Of a stretch of DNA of 64,000 bases, positions 17,376 to 25,556 are shown piece by piece. The DNA lies in contig NZ_QGEG01000002.1 of NCBI RefSeq assembly GCF_003149745.1, positions 558,001 to 622,000 of the forward strand, given 5' to 3'. The notes beneath the pieces are model-generated. The model searched no databases and was not told where the DNA came from. It saw nothing but the letters and a program-made list of their open reading frames with translations. The stretch's first letter is position 1. Each line of letters begins with the position of its first letter. Origin of the DNA: Flagellimonas aquimarina. GTDB taxonomy: Bacteria; Bacteroidota; Bacteroidia; Flavobacteriales; Flavobacteriaceae. The position numbers and the translations under genes are program-made.

Positions 17376-17404
17376 AACGGCTTGGGGTAACCAAGCCGTT
17401 TTAT
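17376..17404 (+). terminator. Bidirectional terminator between ompW-like and YCII genes
   Basis: A 10-bp perfect stem AACGGCTTGG (17376-17385) and CCAAGCCGTT (17391-17400), loop GGTAA, with T-rich sequence after and A-rich sequence before. It can serve both the + strand OmpW gene and the convergent - strand YCII/sigma operon. Confidence 0.9.
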
Positions 17405-17417
17405 TTTGACCCCCTTT

Positions 17418-17774
17418 TTAATTAATGCCTTCTACATGCTTTATTGGCCTAACTTCCATACGCCAAATACCTTCTTCAAACCTAGGGTCCTGTTTGGCGA
17501 TGGCTATTGCTTCATCCAAATCTTTTGCCAATAAATGGTAATACCCAGAAATGATTTCTTTGGTCTCATTGTAAGGGCCATCAACAATTTGACCATTTTT
17601 ATAAGACAACATGGTTCCCTCCATTTCCAATGGTTGAGCGGATTTCATCCTGCCTTCTTCCGTAAGTCTTTTTAGATACCCTCCAATTTTTTCGATATGC
17701 TGTTGCATTTGTTCTGGTGATAAACTGGCCTTTGGTTCTTCCTCACTCCTGATAAGTAATAGAAATTCTCTCAT
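17418..17774 (-). CDS. YCII-related (DGPF) protein of an ECF42 pair
   Basis: A 118-residue cytoplasmic protein of the YCII/DGPF family: MREFLLLIRSEEE at the start, a middle QIVDGPYNETKEIISGYYHL (the DGPF/DGPY signature), and DEAIAIAKQDPRFEEGIWRMEVRPI near the end. DGPF genes are regularly found next to group ECF42 sigma factors, as here: the sigma gene lies 30 nt upstream in the same direction. The YCII fold is a dimeric ferredoxin-like barrel with possible enzyme activity; what it does for the sigma factor is unknown. Confidence 0.9.
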   Translation of the reverse strand: MREFLLLIRSEEEPKASLSPEQMQQHIEKIGGYLKRLTEEGRMKSAQPLEMEGTMLSYKNGQIVDGPYNETKEIISGYYHLLAKDLDEAIAIAKQDPRFEEGIWRMEVRPIKHVEGIN

Positions 17775-17804
17775 AATCTTTTGTTTTAAATATAAAGTTT
17801 GTCC

Positions 17805-19085
17805 CTAAGACAATTGAGATGGAGGAATAAGGACAAGGGCGTTAATTTTTTTTTGTAAAAGTTCTTTGTCCCTTTCATTATTGGCCAAACTCAAAGCTTG
17901 TTTATAATGCATTTCCGCTTTTTTAAACTGAGAGCTTTTTTTATACAATTCTGCTAGGGTAAAATGATAGAGGTAATAATTGGCAATGTCAGACCTAGCC
18001 GCTAATTGAAACAACTCGTCAATGGCCTTTTCATTTCCCTCAACCTCCGAAAAAGCTACGATTCGGTTCAGATGTACAATAGGGGAGTCTTCCAATAGCA
18101 ATAGTTGATCATATAGAGATAGTATTTGCGCCCAATTGGTTTTTTCATAAGCATAAGAAATACAATGGTTTGCAGATATAGTTGCTAAAATGCTGTATTT
18201 ACTTATGGTATTCCCTTCTGTGATTCTATCTAAGTATTGAGTTCCTGTCTGAATAAGATTGGAGTCCCACTTTGATCGGTCTTGTTGCTTCAAATCGATG
18301 ATTTCTCCCTCATCTGAAATGCGAGAATTAAATCTGGATATATTGAAATACATCAAAGCCAACAGAGCGTAGCATTCTGTTTTGTTTAAAATATTGTCGC
18401 TATCCGCTAATAATTTCACCAAACGAATTGCCTCTAAGCAAAGGTCAAAGCGAACAACGTTGTTTTTACGAGAAGGAAAATACCCCTCGGTAAAAATCAA
18501 ATAAATAGTCTTGAGTACTGCTTCTAAACGTTCTTCAACAATGTTTTTTGAATTAATATCAATGGAAACTTTACGCATTTGTTTTCTCCCACGTACCAGT
18601 CGTTTATTTATGGTTTGTTCGTTGGAAAAGAAAGCATTGGCTATCTCAGCAATGCTAAAACCTGATAAAATTTTTAAGATCAGTGCAATCTGAGAATTTT
18701 CTGAAATTGAAGGATGGCAGCAGGAGAACATCATTTTTAGTTGACTATCCTCTATGACTTCTTCAGAAAAAGAAAACGCTTCGTCCAGGCCTGAGCTTTT
18801 GACAGTGTTAGCGTAATCGCGATGGTATTTTTTGCGTTTAAGAATGTTTAAAGTAATGTTCTTTGCTGTGGTGTACAGCCAGGCTTTGGGGTTGTCAGGG
18901 ATACCACGCATTTCCCAGTGCTCCGTAGCTTTTAACAAAGCTTCTTGCACAATATCTTCTGCTGTTTCAACATTTTCCGTTCCTAAATAACCTGTAATGA
19001 CCGCAACAAGCTTCCCATATTCATTTCTGAAAAAATGGGAGGTCAGCTCATGACTTTTGGCTAAATCGGAATTGTTCATGTTCAA
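17805..19085 (-). CDS. ECF42-type RNA polymerase sigma factor with C-terminal TPR extension
   Basis: A 426-residue protein, more than twice as long as an ordinary ECF sigma factor. Region 2 (about 15-80) contains AEDIVQEALLKATEHW and DNPKAWLYTTAKN; region 4 (about 120-175) has LILKILSGFSIAEIANAFFSNEQTINKRLVRGRK. The long C-terminal part carries ECF42 hallmarks: YLIFTEGYF, a QDRSKWD motif, NRIVAFSEVEG, and TPR-like helices at the end. No anti-sigma factor is adjacent; ECF42 proteins are thought to be controlled through the C-terminal extension. The pair with the DGPF gene downstream supports the assignment. Confidence 0.92.
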   Translation of the reverse strand: MNMNNSDLAKSHELTSHFFRNEYGKLVAVITGYLGTENVETAEDIVQEALLKATEHWEMRGIPDNPKAWLYTTAKNITLNILKRKKYHRDYANTVKSSGLDEAFSFSEEVIEDSQLKMMFSCCHPSISENSQIALILKILSGFSIAEIANAFFSNEQTINKRLVRGRKQMRKVSIDINSKNIVEERLEAVLKTIYLIFTEGYFPSRKNNVVRFDLCLEAIRLVKLLADSDNILNKTECYALLALMYFNISRFNSRISDEGEIIDLKQQDRSKWDSNLIQTGTQYLDRITEGNTISKYSILATISANHCISYAYEKTNWAQILSLYDQLLLLEDSPIVHLNRIVAFSEVEGNEKAIDELFQLAARSDIANYYLYHFTLAELYKKSSQFKKAEMHYKQALSLANNERDKELLQKKINALVLIPPSQLS

Positions 19086-19115
19086 AACGGCGTTTAAAAA
19101 AATTCTGAAGCTAAT

Positions 19116-20120
19116 TTACTTCAGTTTTAGTCTAAACCCATAGACTTGAAGATTTCCTTGTTTAAAGTCCAAATCTTTAGAGCTTTTAAAACCAAGCTTT
19201 TCATACATGCCCCAAGCAATTTTCATAAAATCAGTAGTATGGATGATAACCTGTTTATGGCCTTTCTTTTTAGCATTGGCAATGCAAGTTTTACTCAGCG
19301 CTTTTCCTACTCCCAATCCCCTTGCAGAATTACTGACCGCAAGAAGCCTAAAGCCCGAGGCATTTTTTTCTAAGGTTGCGGTCCCTCCAGAGCCATAATA
19401 TTGCATGTCGCCAAAGTACAAAACACCTCCCAAGATTTCTCCACTTGGTGATACTGCAATTAAAAGTTCTGAATCGGGTTTCTTTGTAAAATCTCCAATA
19501 TTCGCAAGAGCGTTATAATATTGTGGCTGCTCATGCACTTTTGGAAACCCCTCTAACTTGGAATATACGCTGACCATTAATGCTCCTATTTCTTTGAACT
19601 CTGACGACTTTGCGTTCCTAATTATGAATGTTTTATCATGTTTTTCTGGATTAAAACGCTTGCTGTAACGTTCCTTAAAGCTCTTTTTGTGTAATTCTTG
19701 TTCTAATTGAGTCAGTTTTTCAAGAAAATCATCTTTTACGACCTCCTTTAATACTTCTTGAATTCTGTCCCATTCTTTTTCTAGGGCAGGCAACGCTTTT
19801 TTACCTTTTTTAGAAAGTTGAATAAGGGTTTTTCTACCGTCTTTTTCATCTTTAAAAGTCTCAAGATAACCTTGACCCTTCATTTTACGTGTTATTTTTA
19901 TCATTGCTGGGTGCGAAAAACCTAAAGCATTTGCTATTTCTGTTACTGTTAGTCTTCCTCTTTGTTTTAAAAGCAAAAAGATTACATGCCAATTAGGTTC
20001 AATTTTTAAATTTAAACCGGTGTAGTGGTCAATTGTACTAGAGACTATTTTTTCATTTAATCGTTTTATACGAGCAGTAAAGCCTAAATGGCGCAATTCT
20101 GGGAGAAAATCCTTATTCAT
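19116..20120 (-). CDS. MarR-GNAT fusion protein (regulator plus acetyltransferase)
   Basis: A 334-residue fusion from ATG 20120. The N-terminal half (about 1-145) is a MarR winged helix (ARIKRLNEKI, LTVTEIANALGFSHPAMIKITRKM as recognition region, then GYLETFKDEKDGRKTLIQLSKKGK). The C-terminal half (about 170-334) is a GNAT acetyltransferase (FIIRNAKSSEFKEIGALM, then FRLLAVSNSARGLGVGKAL as the acetyl-CoA loop, then KIAWGMYEKLGF). The reading frame extends upstream to a TTG inside a perfect palindrome, which makes the ATG at 20120 the better start. The palindrome adjoins this ATG, so autorepression is likely. The acetylated substrate is unknown. Confidence 0.88.
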   Translation of the reverse strand: MNKDFLPELRHLGFTARIKRLNEKIVSSTIDHYTGLNLKIEPNWHVIFLLLKQRGRLTVTEIANALGFSHPAMIKITRKMKGQGYLETFKDEKDGRKTLIQLSKKGKKALPALEKEWDRIQEVLKEVVKDDFLEKLTQLEQELHKKSFKERYSKRFNPEKHDKTFIIRNAKSSEFKEIGALMVSVYSKLEGFPKVHEQPQYYNALANIGDFTKKPDSELLIAVSPSGEILGGVLYFGDMQYYGSGGTATLEKNASGFRLLAVSNSARGLGVGKALSKTCIANAKKKGHKQVIIHTTDFMKIAWGMYEKLGFKSSKDLDFKQGNLQVYGFRLKLK

Positions 20121-20150
20121 TATATTTACGTAACTAGTTACGTAAATATA
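20121..20150 (-). promoter_or_regulatory. Perfect 30-bp palindrome, probable operator of the MarR-GNAT gene
   Basis: Each 15-nt half (TATATTTACGTAACT and its exact reverse complement) meets at the centre between 20135 and 20136 with no mismatch. It directly adjoins the start codon at 20120. MarR proteins bind such two-fold symmetric sites as dimers, so this is the likely autoregulatory operator. A candidate promoter lies just upstream on the - strand (TTG, 21-nt spacer, TAGATTTTG), which would put the palindrome at or just after the transcription start. Transcribed, it could also fold into a hairpin next to the start codon. Confidence 0.85.
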
Positions 20151-20204
20151 ATTCAAAATCTACGATTTGCATTCATACTTTATCAATTGGTTAAGAAAAA
20201 AGTG

Positions 20205-20999
20205 TCAGGGGCCAACTGCGCCCAGTGTATATAGCTGTTCTAAATTAGGAGTGTCACTACCCCCTTCAGGTTCTAGCGTAATCCCAAAAGCTTCGGTTTC
20301 GTTAGGATTGGTAAGTGTAAACAATTTATTGTTATCTGTTACAAAATCTTCTAAGAGGCCTATGCTAGTTGGGGTCAATGGATCTAGTTTTAAAGACCAT
20401 ACTTGATATGCATATCCTTCTGGAGGTTCGGGTAGACCTTGGGCATCAATGATGACGTTTTTTTCTTCTTTGTTCCAATAAGCCCTGGCATACGACCTTG
20501 GGGCAACTGTTTGCCCGCCTAAATCTATCACGGTAACATTTTTATCACGTAATGCCTGAAGCAACGTTTCTTGATTGACTACATCATTTCGTACTCCTGA
20601 GAGAACCTCTTCCAGACTTTGTTTTTCTTGATTGGTTATTTCTATTTCGGATTTCAGATTATTGTTTTCCAGATATACCCACAAAAGTCCAACCGCCAAC
20701 AACAGAGAAGCGGCCCACCCTAGATAGCTGCTCCATGGAGTTTTCTTTTCAGAAGCTGTTGGCAAGAACGGAATTACATCATCGAGTTCTGGTTTCAATT
20801 TCTTAAAACCATCATTGGGCAGCCCGGGAGAAACCGTTTTGGTTAGTTGCAGCATAGCTGCTTCAATGGCTTCGATTTCTTTTTGAACTTCAGGATATTG
20901 TATAGCATAGTGCTGCACCTCCAAATTTTCTTCAGGACTAAGTGCTCCAGCAATGTAGAGTTCTAAAATTCCGGATGCTATGTACTTCTCAATATCCAT
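20205..20999 (-). CDS. RskA-type anti-sigma factor
   Basis: A 264-residue inner-membrane protein. The N-terminal cytoplasmic part (about 1-80) starts with a short helix pattern of anti-sigma domains (YIASGILELYIAGALSPEE). One TM helix lies at about 90-105 (YLGWAASLLLAVGLLWVYL), followed by a coiled-coil-like stretch (SEIEITNQEKQSLEEVL) and a C-terminal RskA-like domain (RAYWNKEEKNVIIDAQGLPEPPEGYAYQVW, GITLEPEGGSD). It lies 3 nt after the sigma gene, a standard sigma/anti-sigma operon. It presumably holds that sigma factor until an envelope signal causes proteolysis. Confidence 0.92.
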   Translation of the reverse strand: MDIEKYIASGILELYIAGALSPEENLEVQHYAIQYPEVQKEIEAIEAAMLQLTKTVSPGLPNDGFKKLKPELDDVIPFLPTASEKKTPWSSYLGWAASLLLAVGLLWVYLENNNLKSEIEITNQEKQSLEEVLSGVRNDVVNQETLLQALRDKNVTVIDLGGQTVAPRSYARAYWNKEEKNVIIDAQGLPEPPEGYAYQVWSLKLDPLTPTSIGLLEDFVTDNNKLFTLTNPNETEAFGITLEPEGGSDTPNLEQLYTLGAVGP

Positions 21000-21002
21000 T
21001 TA

Positions 21003-21530
21003 TTATCTTATGTTTTTCCGTAACTCGGAAATACAACTTCTCAGACGTGTTTTAATAGTGCCGATAGGCGTTTTTAATTCTTTAGAAACTTCTTTTTGCG
21101 TATACCCCTTAAAATAAAGCAAATCTATCAAAAGGATGCATTTGTCCTTTAGTCCTTTTATAAGTGATTGGAGTCCAATTGTATCAATTTTACCATTTAA
21201 ATCCTCACTATTTTCATAGATACCTACGAAAGAATGAACAGGTAGGTTTTTCTTTTGATTTTTATGGGTTTTAGAGCGCAGTTCATCGATTGCCGTATTA
21301 CGCGCTATGTTCAAAATCCAAGTAAAGAAACGCCCTTTTGATGCATCATAATTATCAGACTTGTCCCATATCTTAATGAAAACGTCCTGACAAAGTTCTT
21401 GGGAGCGTTCGGCATCTTTAATTATGGTATTGATGACCCCACAAATATTTTCAGCATACATATTGTACAACTTTTCAAAGGCGGTTTTATCCTTTTTCTG
21501 AAATTGGAGTATGAGGTCGTCTACTTTCAT
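21003..21530 (-). CDS. ECF RNA polymerase sigma factor (SigK/SigL-like) paired with RskA-type anti-sigma
   Basis: A 175-residue sigma-70 family protein. Region 2 includes FEKLYNMYAENICGVI, QELCQDVFIKIWDK and GRFFTWILNIARNTAIDELRS; region 4 includes LLYFKGYTQKEVSKELKTPIGTIKTRLRSCISELRK. Size is normal for an ECF factor. The gene for the anti-sigma factor follows after 3 nt. A TAnnTTTG-like element (TATCTTTG on the - strand, 21549-21542) lies 12 nt upstream of the start. The regulon is not visible. Confidence 0.93.
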   Translation of the reverse strand: MKVDDLILQFQKKDKTAFEKLYNMYAENICGVINTIIKDAERSQELCQDVFIKIWDKSDNYDASKGRFFTWILNIARNTAIDELRSKTHKNQKKNLPVHSFVGIYENSEDLNGKIDTIGLQSLIKGLKDKCILLIDLLYFKGYTQKEVSKELKTPIGTIKTRLRSCISELRKNIR

Positions 21531-21541
21531 AGTTAATCGGC

Positions 21542-21549
21542 CAAAGATA
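21542..21549 (-). promoter_or_regulatory. -7 promoter-like element before the sigma/anti-sigma operon
   Basis: TATCTTTG on the - strand matches TAnnTTTG and lies 12 bp upstream of the sigma factor start. No convincing -33 element is visible. Confidence 0.35.
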
Positions 21550-21580
21550 TAAAAAGGTATCGTTGAATTCTACCATAATT

Positions 21581-21952
21581 CTAAACATGTTGATCAATTA
21601 AAATGGTATTGCCATCTGGATCTACCACTACAAAACTAGCAGGTCCAGTAGTAGTTTCATCGGCTTCGGATGTTGGTATTACCCCACTTTTTTTTAGATT
21701 TTTTTGAATGTCACGAACATCATCAAAAGCTTTCAACGTTTGTGCATTTTCATCCCAGCCTGGGTTAAAGGTTAGAATGTTGTTTTCGAACATACCTTGA
21801 AAAAGTCCAACAAGGGCATTACCATTCTTCATAATGAGATAGTTTCGTTCCATTTCACCGGCAAAAACGGCGAATCCCATTTTCTCATAAAAGGTTTTGG
21901 AAACCTGAAGATCTTTTACTGACAGACTTATAGAAAATGCACCTAGTTTCAT
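21581..21952 (-). CDS. VOC family protein (glyoxalase/dioxygenase fold)
   Basis: A 123-residue cytoplasmic protein with one VOC module: MKLGAFSISLSVKDLQVSKTFYEKMGF at the start, NALVGLFQGMFENNIL in the middle, and FVVVDPDGNTILIDQHV at the end. The family covers glyoxalases, extradiol dioxygenases and antibiotic-resistance proteins; metal ligands cannot be assigned with confidence and no substrate is implied by neighbours. It lies 50 nt upstream of the sigma operon in the same direction. Confidence 0.88.
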   Translation of the reverse strand: MKLGAFSISLSVKDLQVSKTFYEKMGFAVFAGEMERNYLIMKNGNALVGLFQGMFENNILTFNPGWDENAQTLKAFDDVRDIQKNLKKSGVIPTSEADETTTGPASFVVVDPDGNTILIDQHV

Positions 21953-21993
21953 ATTATTTTGTTTTTAGATATTATGGTGGATGTTATTGTGCC

Positions 21994-22467
21994 CTATTGT
22001 ATTTTTCCATCATGAAAACCAGCCCTTTTCCAAGTACCATTTTTATATACCCATATATTGGTGACACGGTATTCATTTTTAGTTAATTCATCGTTTTTTG
22101 TAATGGATGTGATTACTTTGGCAGTGGTAATTGCTGTGTTATCATGAAATTCAACATTAAGCTGACTCATTTCATAACTATTGATGGTCAAAATACCAGT
22201 TTCAATTTCTTGTTGTCTCTTTTTTAAATATTGAAGCCATGTTTCTTTGTCAATGGCTTCATACGTTCCGTTTGTATGTCTATAATTATCTGTGATCATA
22301 GACTCTAATACTGATATTTCGCTATTGGCGAAAGCCGTGTTAAATTTATCTATTGTAGTTATTAACTCCTGTCTTTGTTCTTCTTTAGACTTTTGGGGCT
22401 CGGTTTCGCATGCTAAGCTTAGCGTGAAGATAAAGATGTATGCAAATGGTAACTTGTAAGAATTCAT
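21994..22467 (-). CDS. DUF4440/NTF2-like lipoprotein
   Basis: A 157-residue lipoprotein (SLAC, Cys20) with an NTF2-like alpha+beta barrel: QELITTIDKFNTAFANSEISVLESMITDNYRHTNGTYEAI, then VEFHDNTAITTAKVI, and NEYRVTNIWVYKNGTWKRAGFHDGKI. This is the DUF4440/SnoaL-like arrangement, in which the pocket binds small molecules but the family has no general function. It lies 42 nt upstream of the VOC gene on the same strand; both could be one transcript. Confidence 0.85.
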   Translation of the reverse strand: MNSYKLPFAYIFIFTLSLACETEPQKSKEEQRQELITTIDKFNTAFANSEISVLESMITDNYRHTNGTYEAIDKETWLQYLKKRQQEIETGILTINSYEMSQLNVEFHDNTAITTAKVITSITKNDELTKNEYRVTNIWVYKNGTWKRAGFHDGKIQ

Positions 22468-22542
22468 TTTATGATTGCCTTCAGAGTATCATAAACTTAA
22501 GAAAATAAAACCTTGTAACCATGCTCTAAGTCTTGGAAGGTT

Positions 22543-23850
22543 TCATTGTGGATTATTGGCTTTCAAACTCCCAAATACCAGAAAGACCAGAAAAGCCAAA
22601 CCTAGATAGCCAACTAGACTGTATGAATTGAAAGTTGAAAAGCAAAGACTAAAAATGGATGGGGCCAAGGCACTGGCCAAAATGAGAAAACTCATTACTT
22701 TACCCGTAATGGCTCCCAAATGATCACGGCCATAAAAACGAGGCCATGCAATAGCATTCAAAACTGAAAAAAAACCACCCATGATACCAAAACCAGCTAT
22801 TAAAAAGGGTACGCCCACTGGACTCGCCAAAAACAAAAAACCAACTGAAGCCAAAATACCTCCAATCAACATTAGATAGAGATAAAGTTTTAAAGGAAGA
22901 CGGTCACTTAACCAGTTGAAAATTGTGGACACGCTAACGGCTACAACGGAACCGGGCAAAAAGATAGAAATGGCATCGGCTTTAGGAAAACCCTCACTGG
23001 CAAAAATAGATACGATGTGGAAGGTAAGTCCTGTGATGAAAAAGCTGTTGAAGGCCAACATTAATCCATACATCCAAAAGGAACGCGTGTTCATTGCTTC
23101 TTTTAGCGTAAATTGTTTATTAGCCAACTTCCCTCTTTTTTCTTCTGGAGTTGTTCGTGCCTTGTCACCATCAGGTAAAAGCCCATGTTCCTCAGGTTTG
23201 TTTTTATAAAATAGATAAACCAGCACACTAAAAAGAATTAACCCTATCGCAAAATATCTCCAAGCCAGTTCCCAACCCTTGATGTCAATTATTGTATTTA
23301 TCCAAATAGGGGAGGAGGAGAAACCAAACGACAGTGCAACGCTGCTGAACATGTTTACTTTGCCACGGTTCTTATCGAACCAAATCATGATCATGTTCCT
23401 AGAAGCCATTGTTAATACCCCTTGACCTGCAAATCGCAGTAAAAAGAAAAGGCACGTCATCAGTAAAAAAGGAATCCACCATGTATTATTGTTCAATGTA
23501 TTTTTGATGAATTCACTCATTTGTACGGACCAGGAACATAGAAAAAGAGTTGTTGCCAAAGTTAACGTTGCAAAAAAAGCGACATATCGGGCCCCATATT
23601 TATCGAACCATACGCCTGCCCTTCCTATAACCATAGAACTGACAATTGTTCCGATCATATAAGCGTTACTGAATTGGTTACGGCTTAGGCCCAAAGCGTC
23701 TTTTACGGGGTCGGTAAAAACAGATACGCCTATTGTTTGTCCAGGAATACTACAATACACTCCAATGGTGCCAACGACCAAAATAACATAGCCATAAAAA
23801 ATAGGACTTTTTGAAGGTTCAATAAAACTGGATTTTTTGGATTGGGCCAT
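22543..23850 (-). CDS. MFS transporter (OFA/monocarboxylate type)
   Basis: A 435-residue inner-membrane transporter with about 12 helices. The opening PIFYGYVILVVGTIGVYCSIPGQTIGVSVF and the N-terminal loop RNQFSNAYMIGT with GRAGVWFDKYGAR are typical of the oxalate/formate antiporter (OFA) and monocarboxylate branches of the major facilitator superfamily. The central loop (NKPEEHGLLPDGD) is also characteristic of that branch. The substrate is probably an organic anion (inference). It is not followed by an enzyme that would name it. Confidence 0.88.
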   Translation of the reverse strand: MAQSKKSSFIEPSKSPIFYGYVILVVGTIGVYCSIPGQTIGVSVFTDPVKDALGLSRNQFSNAYMIGTIVSSMVIGRAGVWFDKYGARYVAFFATLTLATTLFLCSWSVQMSEFIKNTLNNNTWWIPFLLMTCLFFLLRFAGQGVLTMASRNMIMIWFDKNRGKVNMFSSVALSFGFSSSPIWINTIIDIKGWELAWRYFAIGLILFSVLVYLFYKNKPEEHGLLPDGDKARTTPEEKRGKLANKQFTLKEAMNTRSFWMYGLMLAFNSFFITGLTFHIVSIFASEGFPKADAISIFLPGSVVAVSVSTIFNWLSDRLPLKLYLYLMLIGGILASVGFLFLASPVGVPFLIAGFGIMGGFFSVLNAIAWPRFYGRDHLGAITGKVMSFLILASALAPSIFSLCFSTFNSYSLVGYLGLAFLVFLVFGSLKANNPQ

Positions 23851-23922
23851 GATTGGTTTTCGGCCTCAAAAGTAATTGTTTGCCCTTTAGAATGGATCAA
23901 AAGGAAAAAGAAAGTAATTTGT

Positions 23923-24222
23923 TTATGCTATGTTGATTCCCTTTAGGACCAGCGTTTTCCATTCAGGGTATCTTTTAATGTACATTGCCACAAAAGGGCA
24001 GAGAGGGATCAATGTCAAGTCTCGCACTTTAATATATTCCAGTGCTTGTTTAATTAGTTCTGATCCAATTCCCTTTCCCTCATAATCTTTGGGCACCTCA
24101 GTATGGGTAAGATAGATTTTTTCTTTGGCTTTTATATACTCGATTTTTGCAATAGATTCACCCATGACAAACTGAAATTGCTTTGCTTGAACATTGTCGA
24201 CAAGTAGATATTCAGAGTTCAT
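23923..24222 (-). CDS. yjdJ: YjdJ-type GNAT acetyltransferase
   Basis: A 99-residue small GNAT protein of the E. coli YjdJ kind: FVMGESIAKIEYIKAKEKIYLTHTEVP, then EGKGIGSELIKQALEYIK as the acetyl-CoA loop and LIPLCPFVAMYIKRYPEW at the end. The family is about half the size of a usual GNAT. It lies 3 nt after the gene for the 4Fe-4S mono-cluster protein, the same pairing as yjdI-yjdJ of E. coli, which supports both names. The acetyl acceptor is unknown. Confidence 0.88.
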   Translation of the reverse strand: MNSEYLLVDNVQAKQFQFVMGESIAKIEYIKAKEKIYLTHTEVPKDYEGKGIGSELIKQALEYIKVRDLTLIPLCPFVAMYIKRYPEWKTLVLKGINIA

Positions 24223-24225
24223 GGT

Positions 24226-24444
24226 TTAGGCGTTGTGTTGGCGATAACTTAAAGCTCCAGAGGGGCATTGGCCAATTTGAGCTTTCAGTTCTTGGGTAGT
24301 TGCATTTTCAGCTTTTATCCATGGCTTTTCTGCAGGATTGTAGACCTTGGGAAGCATTTTAACGCAAATACCTGCATGCTCACAAAGTTTTGGTTTCCAG
24401 ATTACAGAAATCTCCCCGTTTGAATACTCTTTTACTATTTCCAT
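24226..24444 (-). CDS. yjdI: Divergent 4Fe-4S mono-cluster protein (YjdI-type)
   Basis: A 72-residue protein with the Fer4_19 pattern: Cys21, His23 and Cys27 (LCEHAGICVKMLP), VYNPAEKPWI in the middle, and Cys60 in QCPSGAL. The three Cys plus one His are the expected cluster ligands for this divergent ferredoxin-like family. It is the first gene of a two-gene unit with the small GNAT downstream. A role in electron transfer or redox sensing is inferred from the cluster type only. Confidence 0.9.
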   Translation of the reverse strand: MEIVKEYSNGEISVIWKPKLCEHAGICVKMLPKVYNPAEKPWIKAENATTQELKAQIGQCPSGALSYRQHNA

Positions 24445-24486
24445 TTATAAAAAGATTAATCTACTAACATAAAATACCGATAAGGA

Positions 24487-24515
24487 AGAAGAGCTACTTT
24501 TTAGGTAGCTCTTCT
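24487..24515 (-). terminator. Terminator of the sodC gene
   Basis: An 11-bp perfect stem AGAAGAGCTAC (24487-24497) and GTAGCTCTTCT (24505-24515), 7-nt loop, 7 nt past the sodC stop. On the - strand the tail is TTCCTTAT, moderately T-rich. Confidence 0.7.
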
Positions 24516-24521
24516 AGAAGT

Positions 24522-25103
24522 CTATTGTATAATTCCTGTACAGGCAATACGCGCTCCGGCAGCACCACTGGGCTGAGAGGTAAAATCATCCACTCCTTGG
24601 TGAACGATGACCGCTTTGCCCACAATATTTTTAGTATCATCATCACAGCCAATGCACCATTCTTTTGTTGCAAAATCTACTATCGCATTGCCTTCGGCAT
24701 CTGCAACAAAATTACCAATATCACCTTTGTGATAACCATCATCCGCTCCCCATTTGGCATGTGGTTGGAACGTTGGGTTCCAATGTCCACCTGTAGATTT
24801 TCCATCTGCTGATGAACAATCCGCTTTTTCATGAATATGAATCGCATGCTCACCTTCTGTTAAACCAGAAAGCATTGCCTTCATCACTACAGTTCCATTT
24901 TCTTCTGTGAAGGTCACTTCCCCACTAACACCACTATCACTCTTTGGCTCCATTGAAAACTTGATGGATTTAACTTCAACCACCTCCTCAACAACTTTTT
25001 CGATAACTTCCTCAGAAGTAGCTTCCGCCTCTTTTTTGGCTTGCTTGCAACTTAAAGCGGTAATTAGTATGAGCGCCAAAGGAAGTGCGATATTTTTTTT
25101 CAT
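24522..25103 (-). CDS. sodC: Copper/zinc superoxide dismutase, lipoprotein form
   Basis: A 193-residue lipoprotein (ALSC, Cys19) with an acidic, low-complexity linker (EATSEEVIEKVVEEVVEV) and a complete SodC domain (about 50-193): HAIHIHEKADCSS with Cu-ligand histidines, STGGHWNP, HAKWGADDGYHKGDIGN with the bridging and zinc His/Asp set, and a terminal AGARIACTGII with the second disulfide Cys. It converts superoxide to H2O2 and O2 in the periplasm or at the cell surface. It is monocistronic with a terminator hairpin. Confidence 0.94.
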   Translation of the reverse strand: MKKNIALPLALILITALSCKQAKKEAEATSEEVIEKVVEEVVEVKSIKFSMEPKSDSGVSGEVTFTEENGTVVMKAMLSGLTEGEHAIHIHEKADCSSADGKSTGGHWNPTFQPHAKWGADDGYHKGDIGNFVADAEGNAIVDFATKEWCIGCDDDTKNIVGKAVIVHQGVDDFTSQPSGAAGARIACTGIIQ

Positions 25104-25325
25104 TGTAAGTATTTTTAGGTTTTGTCTAAGGTACAGATTATTTAAAGAGGTGTCAATAGTTTTGTTCGCTCATGATAGTAAATAGGTGCTGTAAGGTGGG
25201 TCTTGTTTTGGGGTACATAAGATTTAAAATCAATGTGTTACACAGTATGGAATACTAATCTTTCTTTAAAATCGTTATCATATATAATAATCTGAAACCA
25301 TTAAATGGTATCCAAAAGATAGTTT

Positions 25326-25535
25326 ATGTTGGTTCGTGAGCCTTTAAATTATATTGAATTCCTTAGATACTGCAAAAAGAAAAAATCTTTTTGCAAAGGT
25401 TATCATCGCCTTAAAAGGGATAGGTTTAAAGGGGTTATAGATCAATACAATTACTTGAAATCTTTACGTAAAATTCAAAGGTCTGCAATTGAATTGGAAT
25501 TGGATTATTTTGATATTCTACATATGCGTCTTTAG
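25326..25535 (+). CDS. Small hypothetical protein, unsure
   Basis: A 69-residue basic reading frame (start MLVREPLNYIEF, Lys/Arg-rich middle, end DYFDILHMRL) alone on the + strand in a 453-nt gap. I do not recognise it. It has no signal peptide or membrane segment, but a Cys pair (YCKKKKSFCKGY). Codon use is not distinctive and no ribosome-binding site is evident. It may be a real small protein or chance. The rest of the gap, 25104-25325, holds a 13-bp palindrome (ACCATTAAATGGT, 25297-25309) and nothing else that I can name. Confidence 0.35.
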   Translation: MLVREPLNYIEFLRYCKKKKSFCKGYHRLKRDRFKGVIDQYNYLKSLRKIQRSAIELELDYFDILHMRL

Positions 25536-25556
25536 TTAAAGAAACATAGATATTTA

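Noticed and set aside
20121..20150. Palindromes at 20121 and 57311 considered as IS ends or attachment sites
   Set aside because: Neither is paired with a second copy, a target-site duplication or a transposase; both directly precede MarR-type genes.
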